A stretch of 41,563 bases of DNA from a bacterium (GTDB lineage Bacteria > UBP13 > UBA5359): contig JAQUEL010000007.1 of the NCBI GenBank assembly GCA_028685295.1, forward strand, positions 1 through 41,563, given 5' to 3'. Positions within the stretch are counted from its first letter, which is position 1. Each line of letters starts with the position of its first letter. Under the pieces are notes generated by a model. It had not been told where the DNA came from. It did no database searches and saw nothing but the letters and a program-made list of their open reading frames with translations. Position numbers and translations under genes: made by a program. Below are positions 24,672 through 34,800 of the stretch, one piece after another.

Positions 24672-26561
24672 TTATAGCGGCGGAAGCGGTATATTATCTA
24701 CTTTTTGCAGGTCAAGAATAGAAGCACCGCGGCTAAAGGTAACAACACGCCGTTGATCCTCTATGGACTGCAATGCCTTTTCAAGGTTACGCAAGCGCTC
24801 TTCAGCAGAGGAGCGCTCAAAATCGTCATCATGGAAATAACGCAGTGAATCCTCCAATATTTGACGGTATTCTTCAAAATTAGCCGGCTTACCGTAATAC
24901 TCACGATCCAGATAACGGCACATTGCCTCCGATTCGGCTTCCCTTACCAGAATAGAAACGCAGCCGCCCTTACCGGCGCCGGTAAGTTTGCCGCCCAGAT
25001 AACCGGGGCCTCGACGGGCGATACTCAGTAATCTGTCCAACTGACTGTTGGAAACACGAAAATCAAAGCAGAGAGTATGCTGTAAATGGTCGATCATACC
25101 ACCGACCTGTCTACGATAAGCGTCGTACTCCTGAGAATCGATGGAGATTTCACCGGATGCTACCCTCTCTTCCGCTTCCAAAAATATACGCTCCAGATTC
25201 CTACCGATAATGTTTTCTCTATGAAAGAATCTAGCGGTGGTACGGATATGATAACCGCCGATAACCCGCCTGGGACGAGTATATAATTTCTCGATAATAT
25301 CCCGCTCCCTGCCAAGCAACCTGGCAGCGTCGTCTACAGTAACCTTTACCGGTAAAGTTGCGATAAGCTCCTTGACAGCTTTACCGGGTATCCCTAAGAT
25401 GCTCTCATCAAGGCTGCCGAATTTCCTGTAATTGGCCTTGATCTTCTCCCAAAGCTCGGGATTATCTTCCAAAAGCGGTAGTTCAGGTACAAAATCGAAC
25501 CCCAGCGTCTCTTTTAAAACGGATGATACCCAGCCTTTACCGGATGCCTTGCCGGTCGCAATGGCTTCGGTAACGGCGGCAATAATGAGACGCAGAATCT
25601 CATCTCCAATCTCCATCCATCCTTTGCGCATATTGAAACTTTGATTGCCGTTCAACGATTTGTTGACTTCCCATAGAGAGTTAGCCAGCACTACATGGAC
25701 ACCATTAAGAAAGGGCAAAGGTGTGGATTCCAGCTGTTCACACGAGTGACGATTGTAAAGGACGCTGTTAGGACGGTTACAGAGAATAGTGGTCTGATCA
25801 TTAGCTCCGCCATGGGTGCCCACATACCATTCTGCCTCACCCAGTAGCTTGCAGGCGTCGGTCAGGGTAAGCTGTGCCATGCGCCGGCGATTACAGATAG
25901 ATAGCGCTAGAAAGGACAACACTACAATGGCTGAGGAGGAGCTGACTCCGGCCCGAAAGGGCAGAGTTGCTGTGCCGAAGGAGATATCCCCGCCCCTGAG
26001 CGGCTCCCCGGGCTGGGCCCACATGGTCCTAAGATAAGGGCTGAGAACATAATTAAGCCAATTGCCCTTGCGCCTTCCAAAATAAGGCAGTATTTTAGTT
26101 CTGTTATCCCAGGTATCCTCCATGCCCGGCGAATGCTTCTCCAGCGGCTCAGCGGTAAAACGCTCAAATTCAGCATTAATAGATATATCCTCTGCCGGAA
26201 AGAGTGGATTGATATTGGCCGCACTGATAATATCATCTTCCCGCGGCGAGAGAGCTGCCGGGATATCACCATCTATGGTTGTTGACATATGATCTCCGGC
26301 ACACATATCCAGATACTCCAGAAAGGCATTCAGTCTACCGGGGACCCTGAGCAACCAAGTAGGCTTATCCCCTACCCGATGCAGATGAAACCTTACCGTT
26401 TCCGCTAAACGTGCTCTCTGTCGATTTAGATATTCGCTATTGGAGTTGGCATAAACTTCATCACAGAGATAACTATCCAGCTCCGGACTACCGCTCTCCA
26501 GAATACGTATTAACTCGCTTGCCGGCAAAGCTTTTGTATTTAAATCCAAGTATCCGCTCAT
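24672..26561 (-). CDS. Large GHMP-family sugar kinase (galactokinase-like)
   Basis: 629-residue cytosolic kinase of the GHMP superfamily, likely phosphorylating a sugar at the anomeric carbon. The galactokinase signature at the N-domain is altered (RVPGRLNAFLEYLDM, 72-86, where galactokinases have GRVNLIGEHTDY). The ATP loop is LPFRAGVSSSSA (200-211) and the C-terminal motif GGKLTGAGKGGC (523-534) is intact. It is about 240 residues longer than galactokinase, with extra sequence before the first motif and between the ATP loop and the C-terminus. The ATG start has only a weak GTGG ahead. A promoter with perfect TTGACA lies ~66 nt upstream. It is the last gene of the carbohydrate locus and may act on the sugar released by the glycosidases. 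Galacturono- or arabinokinase-like activity is an alternative. Confidence 0.8.
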   Translation of the reverse strand: MSGYLDLNTKALPASELIRILESGSPELDSYLCDEVYANSNSEYLNRQRARLAETVRFHLHRVGDKPTWLLRVPGRLNAFLEYLDMCAGDHMSTTIDGDIPAALSPREDDIISAANINPLFPAEDISINAEFERFTAEPLEKHSPGMEDTWDNRTKILPYFGRRKGNWLNYVLSPYLRTMWAQPGEPLRGGDISFGTATLPFRAGVSSSSAIVVLSFLALSICNRRRMAQLTLTDACKLLGEAEWYVGTHGGANDQTTILCNRPNSVLYNRHSCEQLESTPLPFLNGVHVVLANSLWEVNKSLNGNQSFNMRKGWMEIGDEILRLIIAAVTEAIATGKASGKGWVSSVLKETLGFDFVPELPLLEDNPELWEKIKANYRKFGSLDESILGIPGKAVKELIATLPVKVTVDDAARLLGRERDIIEKLYTRPRRVIGGYHIRTTARFFHRENIIGRNLERIFLEAEERVASGEISIDSQEYDAYRRQVGGMIDHLQHTLCFDFRVSNSQLDRLLSIARRGPGYLGGKLTGAGKGGCVSILVREAESEAMCRYLDREYYGKPANFEEYRQILEDSLRYFHDDDFERSSAEERLRNLEKALQSIEDQRRVVTFSRGASILDLQKVDNIPLPPL

Positions 26562-26633
26562 ATATCCACTCTGTATAAAGTATTTTCGGATAGGCAGATA
26601 AGCTGCGTATCATCACAAGGAAAACTTATAGTC

Positions 26634-26662
26634 AGTTTATCTTTCACATGGTGATTTGTCAA
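26634..26662 (-). promoter_or_regulatory. Putative promoter of the GHMP kinase gene
   Basis: On the minus strand TTGACA is followed after 17 nt by TAAACT (4 of 6 matches to TATAAT), giving a start about 66 nt upstream of the kinase ATG. It would allow the kinase to be expressed apart from the locus upstream. Confidence 0.42.
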
Positions 26663-26664
26663 TC

Positions 26665-26715
26665 AGCCCGCAGGGCATCGCAGGGCATGGGTGCGCCCAG
26701 GCAGGGCGGGCAGGC
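26665..26715. repeat. GC-rich repeat block with GCAGGGC copies and a stem
   Basis: GCAGGGC occurs at 26670-26676, 26680-26686 and 26701-26707. GCCCGC (26666-26671) can pair with GCGGGC (26706-26711), with an inner GGGC/GCCC pairing. It follows the small frame at 26719 on the minus strand and stands out from the AT-rich surroundings. No T-run follows, so terminator function is uncertain. Confidence 0.45.
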
Positions 26716-26718
26716 TAA

Positions 26719-26871
26719 TTAATGAATTTCATCGATCAGTCTCAGAAAATCGATAATGCTCAACCCGGTATGGTAGCAGGGATCGGCATCAGGAGTAGCC
26801 GAGGCGATATCGACGACTCGGCCCTGCGCATCCCTAGTCTGATAAGCCATACAGCCTACCGCCGGATTCAT
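26719..26871 (-). CDS. Small hypothetical protein (50 aa) or gene remnant
   Basis: An ATG frame of 50 codons (MNPAVGCMAYQTRDAQGRVV... ending FLRLIDEIH) lies in the 387-bp gap between the binding-protein and kinase genes. Its composition and codon use look protein-like and the end resembles a helical C-terminus of a larger enzyme. There is no ribosome-binding site; the in-frame sequence is open only 14 codons further upstream before TAG. I recognise no family. It may be the 3' remnant of a deleted gene, perhaps one of the missing transporter or enzyme genes of this locus. The remainder of the gap holds the GC-rich block, a kinase promoter and nothing else I can name. Confidence 0.35.
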   Translation of the reverse strand: MNPAVGCMAYQTRDAQGRVVDIASATPDADPCYHTGLSIIDFLRLIDEIH

Positions 26872-26948
26872 GTATAAAGAAAATGAACTATTCCTATCGT
26901 CTGTCTTACGTTCCTACTCTACAGCATTCATATGCTATCTTACATACT

Positions 26949-28211
26949 TTAAGGCTTGAAATCTGCAGCAATCCGGGCACAGGCTTCTTCGATGCTCATT
27001 TTTCCAAGTTCAACTAGAGCCAAATGATCCCCGGCCCGGGTCTTCCATTCATTATCACCTATACGATAAGGCATGGGTACAGTCGTAAAGAGCATATCTC
27101 TGAAGACTATATTCACATCAGGCCTACTCTGATAATCGAGAAAATCCTTCCCGTAAGCCCATTTCTTGAAGATAGTTATATCCGACCTATCCATCGTGAT
27201 CAACTTCTGTCCTTTCTCACCGGTTACGAAGGAAATGAATTTCCATGCTTCATCAGGATGTTTACTGTTGGCCGATATGGCTAGGCTGGAAGCTACCAAG
27301 AAGCGAGACGGCTTATCTCCTGACGGCATGGGGGCTACACCCCAGCGAAACTTGCTTCCGCCACGTTGTCGTAGCACATCCATATAATCCCTCCCGGCAA
27401 CATGCATGGATACACTGCCGGATTGGAACAGATCGATATTGCGACCCGAGTTGCCCATGCAGGCTACTTCAGAGGCTTTAGGTGCAGTATGGTCTTTCAA
27501 GCGCAGTTCCGAAAAGGCCTTGAGAGCAACCACTGAGGCCGGTGTGTTTATCAAGCATTTTTTATGATCATCTGTGTACAAGCCACCACCATGGGCGTAA
27601 AGATATGACAAGAGCAAAAGATCACTCAGTGAAAAAGTGGTGTCATGGGCATAGATTTTTATCTTCCCGTTCTCCTTTTTGATCAGCTTTCTGGACTTGG
27701 CCTCAAACTCCTTGAAAGCCCAATTCTTTGAAGGATAAGGCACACCAGCCATATCAAAGAGGTCTTTGTTGTAGTATATACCCGGAGTCCAGGTCCAGAT
27801 GGGTACAGCCAGTTGTTTGTCATCCACATTAAAACTCGCCATAAGCCTCGGCCACATCTCTTCTTCAACCGCCTTGAACTTTGCTGTATCGGTATACTTA
27901 TTCAACGGCAGCAAAGCACCTCTGGAGCCCATATTATAAACATCAGGAGCAATAACAAGCACTACATCCGGCAGAGTTTTGGATGCCGCCATAACCAGCA
28001 ATTTATATGTATACTCCCCCTGAACAACTACCAGCTTAGCCGGCATTACCGGATTATCGGCATTATAGGAAGCTATCAGCGTGTTAGCAAAGTTATAGTT
28101 ATAAACATCGCCCCACCACAGTACTGTTATCTCTTTTTTACCCTGAGAGCCACACCCGCTGAACAGACCAGTGCAAAGCAGCAGTATCAACACCAGTATA
28201 CTTTTTTTCAA
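26949..28211 (-). CDS. Sugar ABC transporter substrate-binding lipoprotein
   Basis: 420-residue extracytoplasmic solute-binding protein of family 1. The signal peptide ends in the lipobox LFSGC with lipidated C20, so it is membrane-anchored. The mature part begins with ITVLWWGDVYNY and shows the two-lobe pattern of maltose/oligosaccharide binders (IAPDVYNMGSRGALLPL, WTPGIYYNKDLFDMAGV, FISFVTGEKGQKLI). The TTG start has AGGAGG 9 nt upstream. It follows the DUF5696-like gene by 21 bp, so the two are one transcript. No MalF/MalG-type permease or MsiK-type ATPase gene lies anywhere in the window, which is unusual since permeases normally follow directly. Probable ligand: oligosaccharide released by the adjacent glycosidases. 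Confidence 0.9.
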   Translation of the reverse strand: MKKSILVLILLLCTGLFSGCGSQGKKEITVLWWGDVYNYNFANTLIASYNADNPVMPAKLVVVQGEYTYKLLVMAASKTLPDVVLVIAPDVYNMGSRGALLPLNKYTDTAKFKAVEEEMWPRLMASFNVDDKQLAVPIWTWTPGIYYNKDLFDMAGVPYPSKNWAFKEFEAKSRKLIKKENGKIKIYAHDTTFSLSDLLLLSYLYAHGGGLYTDDHKKCLINTPASVVALKAFSELRLKDHTAPKASEVACMGNSGRNIDLFQSGSVSMHVAGRDYMDVLRQRGGSKFRWGVAPMPSGDKPSRFLVASSLAISANSKHPDEAWKFISFVTGEKGQKLITMDRSDITIFKKWAYGKDFLDYQSRPDVNIVFRDMLFTTVPMPYRIGDNEWKTRAGDHLALVELGKMSIEEACARIAADFKP

Positions 28212-28232
28212 GACTCTTATCCTCCTCGGCCG

Positions 28233-30140
28233 CTACTTTGTAATATTATAACTGCCTTTATCATAATCCACGATTATTCCGGTCCCATCGGAGTAAGTCG
28301 TTTCGAAAACGCCATCGGCAATCTTGCGGTGATTCTCGATCAGCTCGAGTTGGAGATACCCTAGTTCCTTACACAGCGTTTCATACTGTTTACTCATATC
28401 CGATAACCGTTCCAGATATGAATCACCGAACTCCTGATGCTGCCTGTAAGTCAGCGCTACCCTCGGCAATGCTCCGTATTCTATTTCGCGAAGAAGCCCT
28501 TCCCTTTGATCGCCGTATTCCGCACTTCCGGCATCATACAAATGGTATCGGATTATACCGTGATAAACAATTTGGTAGAAAGGCACATGTTCATCGATGT
28601 AGTCTCTCACAAATTCATTATCCACCATAAATTGATTCGTCGCTACCTGTGTTTGTGCTACGCCGTCGATAACATCCGACATGAAATCCATGTTATTTTC
28701 GATAGCGCAACTTCCAAATACATTCCTCGCCACAAGAGCTATCTTCCTCACACCTTCAGCATATGCCCTTCGGCTGGCAGCGTGTGAGTGTTTCTTGTCA
28801 AAACAAATGCGCGGAGGTTGTACCATAGCATCAAGATAATAAAAGCCGTTTATCCCTAACTCTTTTATCTTTGGTAAATCCCTCTGTGCAAACTTCAATC
28901 CTTCTTCCGGACAGATAATGTACGATTGCCCTCCGGCCCAAACGCCACCTCGAATCAGCCATCCGTCTCTATCCTTGCTTATATCGTCCGGCTTCCAATC
29001 AGGAGCGCCTTCGTATGCATCCGCATAATTATCATGCAGAGTGATTTGGTAGTTTAAGCTCTTAGCATGCTCTATTAGTTTCCTAAGTCCGTCCTCTCCC
29101 CCCAAACAGGGCTCCACCGGCAACCTGGTCGGATATTTGCCGTCATGTCCCTCGCTGTTCCACCCAACCAGAATAATAGACGCTTTCTCAATACCAACTT
29201 CTTTAAAACTATCCAGCATTCTCTCAACTTCCTGAAAAGTCGTGTATATCTCAAGTTCCCCTCTGCCGTCACGCGAAGGCTTTTTACTGGCACAGAAAAC
29301 TTTTATAAAGTCATAGGCGCCCACAGAATAATCCAGACCCGGATTGTTCGGCAATCTGTCTTTGAGCAACCTAATGTTTTTATTTGTTATCAGATAATCT
29401 CTGTATGCCCTAGCCATACCGGCATAATCGGCATCTTTTCCCGTCAGGAAACAGTAGCGGGCAACACGATCAACTTCGTCTATCTTATCCGCTTTTCCAT
29501 AACGATAATGGAAACAAGGGTAGACGGAATTACTCCTCTTCACTCCCTGATTCAGTTCAGCAATAATCTCTGTATCGAATTCCCCACCGGTTACTATCCC
29601 GATAAAGGCCGAATCATCATTAACAACGCCCCAAACAGGCATAACAGCAAAATCTTCCCATTGGCTTTGGTGGTTATAAACAAGATTGCCGTGCCTTTTG
29701 GTGACGTTTTTATCGAAACGGCATATCACGCCACTGTAATTCGGCAATAACATATATCCAGGTTGTCCGGTAGGTGTATAACCGAACATTGCCAGCGGCA
29801 CTATGCTAAGCAAACGAAAATTCGGGTCTGTCTCCTCAATTTTGCAAGTAGGGATACGAATATCCACTTCATTGCCGGAAAGCGTATACTCTATATGGAA
29901 GATTATCCCTGTTTCTGAACACCTATAAATCATCTCGACCTTACTATCGGAATCTATTTTCTCCACATAACAGCCCTGTCCGGCAGGAAGGCAGACCTCT
30001 TTCAATCTGTCCTCATTTACATTAAAGCATCTGATTATAATTGGGCAGTCGCCGGCAAACCATGTTTTCCCCGTCCTTTTGTCAAGGACGGATATCACTC
30101 CCACCGTATCTGATGTTATCTTCAATATGCTGTTTTCCAT
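28233..30140 (-). CDS. DUF5696-like putative glycoside hydrolase
   Basis: 635-residue protein without signal peptide, resembling DUF5696 proteins of Paenibacillus-like carbohydrate loci and distantly GH101/GH36-type enzymes. Residues about 1-235 are beta-rich (a super-sandwich-like domain with SGNEVDIRIPTCKIE and GEFDTEIIAEL), 260-560 look like a (beta/alpha)8 barrel with ASIILVGWNSEGHDGKYP, ITLHDNYADAY, GFYYLDAM and AIENNMDFMSDVIDGVAQ, and the end is a small beta domain. The acidic residues in YLDAM and IENNMDF are candidates for the catalytic pair, by analogy only. The ATG has TGAGGA upstream. It is cytosolic, so it would act on imported oligosaccharides. Substrate unknown; the family is not biochemically well described. 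Confidence 0.68.
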   Translation of the reverse strand: MENSILKITSDTVGVISVLDKRTGKTWFAGDCPIIIRCFNVNEDRLKEVCLPAGQGCYVEKIDSDSKVEMIYRCSETGIIFHIEYTLSGNEVDIRIPTCKIEETDPNFRLLSIVPLAMFGYTPTGQPGYMLLPNYSGVICRFDKNVTKRHGNLVYNHQSQWEDFAVMPVWGVVNDDSAFIGIVTGGEFDTEIIAELNQGVKRSNSVYPCFHYRYGKADKIDEVDRVARYCFLTGKDADYAGMARAYRDYLITNKNIRLLKDRLPNNPGLDYSVGAYDFIKVFCASKKPSRDGRGELEIYTTFQEVERMLDSFKEVGIEKASIILVGWNSEGHDGKYPTRLPVEPCLGGEDGLRKLIEHAKSLNYQITLHDNYADAYEGAPDWKPDDISKDRDGWLIRGGVWAGGQSYIICPEEGLKFAQRDLPKIKELGINGFYYLDAMVQPPRICFDKKHSHAASRRAYAEGVRKIALVARNVFGSCAIENNMDFMSDVIDGVAQTQVATNQFMVDNEFVRDYIDEHVPFYQIVYHGIIRYHLYDAGSAEYGDQREGLLREIEYGALPRVALTYRQHQEFGDSYLERLSDMSKQYETLCKELGYLQLELIENHRKIADGVFETTYSDGTGIIVDYDKGSYNITK

Positions 30141-30188
30141 AGACTATTTCCTCACATCCCTGATAATAACTTTGTATTTATTGGATAA

Positions 30189-31778
30189 TCAATTCTCTGA
30201 TAAAGTTACAGCTATCAAAGGTGCCAATGCATGCTCTATATACGACCTTGCTCCAGAAGGTACGCCTTCTACAGTGTACGTTTCATATACGGCAGGAGAA
30301 GCAGCGATTATATTCACTAGACACGCTAGATATTTCTCAGCCATATCCTTTTTGCCGGTCCTCCGCAATGCGGCGATCAGTGTCGCGCCACATCTGCCGA
30401 TCATCGTATCCCTGCCGCCATGCCACGCCGTACAATCCTCCAGCATATCGTTTACCGGCTCAAGCCATGAACCGTAAAGAAGATACGGTGCAGGGATAGT
30501 GCTCTCCCTGAACGGATGATCGGCAAAAGCTTGCCATATTTCATTCACCTGCTCCGTTGTAGCAACACCGAAAATTATGGACAGCATATGTGTATCTATC
30601 CGGTAATGAGGGTGTATGTTCCCTTCAACATCCCGCCAGTCTATATAGCCGTTACAGTTCCATAGTCCACCTTCGGCTACATTCCTGTTCATGGCTCCAC
30701 GCAACCTTGCTGCAAAGTCCAGATAACGGCCGGCCAGTTCGGCAGAACCGTAGTATTCCAACATTTCAGCCGTTACGTACAACCCACGATATGCCAGAAT
30801 ATTAATTAGCGAAGAATGCCAGCCGTTTATTAAAAGATCCGCCCACTCGCATCCTTTCATCTTACTTTCAGCAGCCACAAGCCCGTCATCCGTCATATAA
30901 TGCAAATAGAAATCAGCAGCCCGGATGACTAGAGATATGTTCGGCGCAATATCGCCCCATTTCCACATACGATATACCATATCAAGCCATAATCCATTAG
31001 CGTCGAAAAATAGACCGTAATTATCGCTATTCCATATATGGTAGTATGGTATGCCCGATTGGCACCCGCCCCAGGGTATGCACCCGTCAAAACGCATATG
31101 CTCTCCAAGCCAGTCTATTTGTTCTTTCCAGAAGCCCCGTCGCTGGTCGGAGATATACGGATAAGAACCCAGGAATTGGAAATATGCATCAGGGATGCCG
31201 TCTTCCCCATAGCCATCGTTGGTACTCGGGCGTTGAAATATTACGCCACCCTTTCCTCTCCTTGTGCCTCCCAAATAGTCAAGCAGTCCCCTGATAAAGG
31301 CATGCTTTGTTATCGAATCAGCCTCAGGCAAATTACGAAAAGGGAAAGGATGCCTTGACCAGTCGGGTTCATTCCCCTGGTAGGTATACAAGCAAGCCTC
31401 AGAGGTTTGCAGGACCAACCGTAAGCCGTCACCTGCGCGAATTATTTTCCATAACGCATCCGGAGAATCTATGTAAACACCCCACCCCGGCTGAGCATCA
31501 ACCACACTAAAAAGACTCAAAGAGCCTTGGCCACAAAAGTAGCCATCCGTATGTAAAGCACCGGCCAGAGGTGTGCCATCCGACGTCACATCTTCACTGC
31601 AATAAAAGTAACGTAGAGCTGGATCAAGCCCAAAAGCAATGTTATCCAATCCGGCAGCCCTATAAATCAACTGCCGTGACCTATCTCCTTCCACCGGCAT
31701 TGCCTTATCTGCATCAACGTAAGCAAGCCAATGACCGTTTTCATCAACTAATTTGACAGAGCCCTCTTGAATAGACAC
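30189..31778 (-). CDS. (Alpha/alpha)6-barrel glycosidase-like protein
   Basis: 529 residues, no signal peptide. The N-terminal ~150 residues are beta-rich; the rest shows six-hairpin helical repeats of the amylo-alpha-1,6-glucosidase/GH63/GH78/GH37 superfamily, with WNSDNYGLFFDANGLWLDM, MTDDGLVAAESKMKGCEWAD (in parts), GWHSSLINILAYRGLYVTAEML and RIDTHMLSIIFGVA. Such folds usually use a Glu and an Asp in equivalent loops; E and D in AESKMKGCEWAD and DWRD are candidates. GTG start with GGAGGGG upstream. It sits 54 bp after the large secreted LamG/GH gene and 48 bp before the DUF5696-like gene, and would act on oligosaccharides in the cytosol. Exact GH family and specificity undecided. Confidence 0.7.
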   Translation of the reverse strand: MSIQEGSVKLVDENGHWLAYVDADKAMPVEGDRSRQLIYRAAGLDNIAFGLDPALRYFYCSEDVTSDGTPLAGALHTDGYFCGQGSLSLFSVVDAQPGWGVYIDSPDALWKIIRAGDGLRLVLQTSEACLYTYQGNEPDWSRHPFPFRNLPEADSITKHAFIRGLLDYLGGTRRGKGGVIFQRPSTNDGYGEDGIPDAYFQFLGSYPYISDQRRGFWKEQIDWLGEHMRFDGCIPWGGCQSGIPYYHIWNSDNYGLFFDANGLWLDMVYRMWKWGDIAPNISLVIRAADFYLHYMTDDGLVAAESKMKGCEWADLLINGWHSSLINILAYRGLYVTAEMLEYYGSAELAGRYLDFAARLRGAMNRNVAEGGLWNCNGYIDWRDVEGNIHPHYRIDTHMLSIIFGVATTEQVNEIWQAFADHPFRESTIPAPYLLYGSWLEPVNDMLEDCTAWHGGRDTMIGRCGATLIAALRRTGKKDMAEKYLACLVNIIAASPAVYETYTVEGVPSGARSYIEHALAPLIAVTLSEN

Positions 31779-31831
31779 TATTCCCCTCCGACTACAATCG
31801 TTTTTAAGCCGTGCCGTTATAGATCCAAGCG

Positions 31832-34800
31832 TTATTTTATTGTCGTTAAAAAGCGCACATCACGAGCGCTTACCGGCACCAAGAGTCTATCGCTGCTAAG
31901 GTGGAACTGCTCTTTCATAATCGCATCAGTAAAGCTGTCGACGTTATTTCCAAGCAACCCTTTGCGATCAATCCAAATATCCAGCTTAACATCCTCATCA
32001 GTATCGTTAAACAGAACAAGCATCACTCTGCCTGAATCGGTCCGCCTGTATATCGATACCACCCTGTTTTTCGATTGGGGACTCATGACTCGCACGTATT
32101 GCGAGTTATTCCAGTAACCGAAAAACTCAATTTTATCATCCCATAGCCCAAAATCATCTCCAGCTTCCCATACCGACAGCCAAGGCTCCCCCCCCGGCAG
32201 CCAAATCTTACCATCGTTAACCATGATTAAACCTAATAAGTGTTTGTTTGGCTTGGCAGCATCCTTGCCGGACCAAACAGGCTGTCTGTCCGGACTGAAT
32301 ATAGTTGCGCCTCTTATAAGCTCACACAAACAAACCGGTATCGGCCCCCAGACTAGCGACGTATATTCCGCCCGGAATTTATCGAGTGTAAGGATATCGA
32401 AATAGTTTCCTTGCTTACCTACCGCTTCCGTAAAATTCTCACCATCCACTAATATATCCGCGAAAGAATGAACCGGCATTACTATCTCCCCGGAACAGTG
32501 ATACGCAATAAGGGCATCTTTTCTATATCCCTTTGCCATTATGTAAATACGCTTAACCAATTCTCTCGTTCCCAAAATATTGTAACTGGCGTTAATACTG
32601 CCATTATTGTCTACCCAACCGCATCCGTGTTCTTGGCTTTGACAGAATAGCGGCACCCCATAATCAAAATACAACCCCTGAAACTTATGGTCTTTAAAGG
32701 CTTGTGTCAGCTTCCACAAATAAAAATCCCTATATTCGCTGGAATTTGCACATGGTAAAGCAAGTGTCCAGCCCAACGGCTCGCCGTCATCAGGACAGTA
32801 ATTCGGTGTTCTTGCTTGAGGAAGCTTTCGCCATTTCTCCCCTTCGTATTTGAATTCAGGCGAGAATGGAGATACTGCAGCCAATGCCAGATAAGGCGTT
32901 ACCTGAAGACCTTTAGCTTCGACACCTCTTAAGCGCTCGATCTCTTTAGTATTCTTGAATACGGGATAGTTATACCAGGTGCTCCAATCAGAAAACCATA
33001 AGACAACATTCGAACCTTTAATATACTCATCTCCGATTTTCCAATTACGCCAACCCTGAGGCCTAGGCTTAACCGGTGTAGCCTGGAGACCAAAAGAAAT
33101 CTCCAAAGGTTCCTTCAGCAACAGCGGTCTGTCAACGATATTTAATTTTGCTGCTACCGTAATATCTCCGGGAGTAATTTCCAGGCTATTTCCATAATCA
33201 TCCAAATGCCACCCCTTAAGGTTCTCAGCAAACCATTGCAATCCCACTTCTTCATTGCCGATCCAAAATACGGGCTTTTCCTTCAGGTTCTTTTTCCAGC
33301 CGTTATCAGGCAGCAGTCCTGTTCCCCTTAATGAATAGTCGCCGCAATTTATCAATCCGGCATATTCCCTACGTAAAGGAATGGTAAAAATCAGATTAGC
33401 TAAATTTGTCGGCTCCCTGGGCGTGAATCGCAAATTTATCCATACGAACCCATCGTATTCCAAGAGTATTTCCGATGAAACCTCTATATTGCCGAGATTC
33501 CCTTTACCTCTGAGAATAACCTTGCTTTCTGTATTTTTAATTACGCTTGTTCCGGCATCAGATAAGCTCGCAACCTGCCCACCTACAATCGCATCCAGGC
33601 GGCAAGGAGACGCAAACATTTTCTTGCCTTGAGATATTATTTGTGAAGGCAGAATACTATCTTTGAATCGGTATTCCCTCCCCCAGCATCTAACGTTATT
33701 GCCATCAATCAGCTTGATCTGTGTCCAGGGAGCGGGCACACCCTGTTCGGTTCCTATCCCGTTCTTTTGCCAGGGCGGAAGAAAAGCAAATTTGGTCCAA
33801 TTCTCTTGAAAAGACGACAAGACATTTTTGCTTTCAGGCTCCAGAAAAGCGATCTCAATTTTATAGCTTCCCAAAGCCAACTTCGCAGTATCAACACTTA
33901 TTTCGTCGTCATGCTTATCAGACTTGAAGAATTCTTCCAGGACAGGAGTTCCTCCAGTATCAAACATACGCACACGTATCGGGTAATACTTGCCGGACAA
34001 CGTGAGATCCCTTTGATACACCCCAAGCATTACCCTCCCCTTTTCAGGGATTGTGTATAAATAGTTATATTTGAAGGGCGCCTCTGTAGAAAAAGGCAAC
34101 AGACGATTGAAAAGAACCCCTTGACGATCTGTACTTATCGCTATAGATAATTTGCCCTGACCCTGAAAGCCTTTTTTCTGAAGGGGAAGCCTTATCTCAT
34201 CATTGCTCTTAAGAAACAAGTCCTTACTGCAATTCAGCACGTTTCCCTTGTCATTTTCCAAATCAACAGACACATGAACATTTTCACTGCCTGCGGTCAT
34301 ATTAGCCACCGCAAGCTCCATATCAAGGTCACCCCGGTTTAAATCTCCGGGACTGCCTATGTTTATACATAAAGGACTCTCAATAAACTTCAAACGACTG
34401 AAGTTATCACTATCAAGATAATTATTCCTGACTGGGGATATCGCGGTATATCTCCCTAGAGAGGCGTAAGAACGGCATATATTAAATCGCCATATTTCTC
34501 CTGCTACAGGAGGAGCTGCACCTATGGAAGCAAAAGGGACAGCCATTTCCATAGTCCATATGTTGTTTTTAATATTATTTATGCACCGTCCCCCCATGTT
34601 CCAATTGGGATTGCTATTTTTTGCATCATAAACAGCATCCGCAGAGTTAACTATAAACTGGAAAAAATCGTTTTTTGACGGCATTAAAAAAATTTCAACT
34701 GCATCATCTTTCCAGACATTAACATTATCCTTGTCTCTGACGTTAGCAACAAGCGATCCGGAGACCTTTGATTGTATCCCCAGATACAGATTGCTTGCAT

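Noticed and set aside
26665-26715. GCAGGGC repeats as a CRISPR-like array
   Set aside because: Repeats are 7 bp and spaced irregularly by 3 and 14 bp, with no cas genes.
29145-29750. 201-codon plus-strand open frame opposite the DUF5696-like gene
   Set aside because: Composition is that of a reverse-complement shadow, and the minus-strand frame is longer, with ribosome-binding site and operon context.
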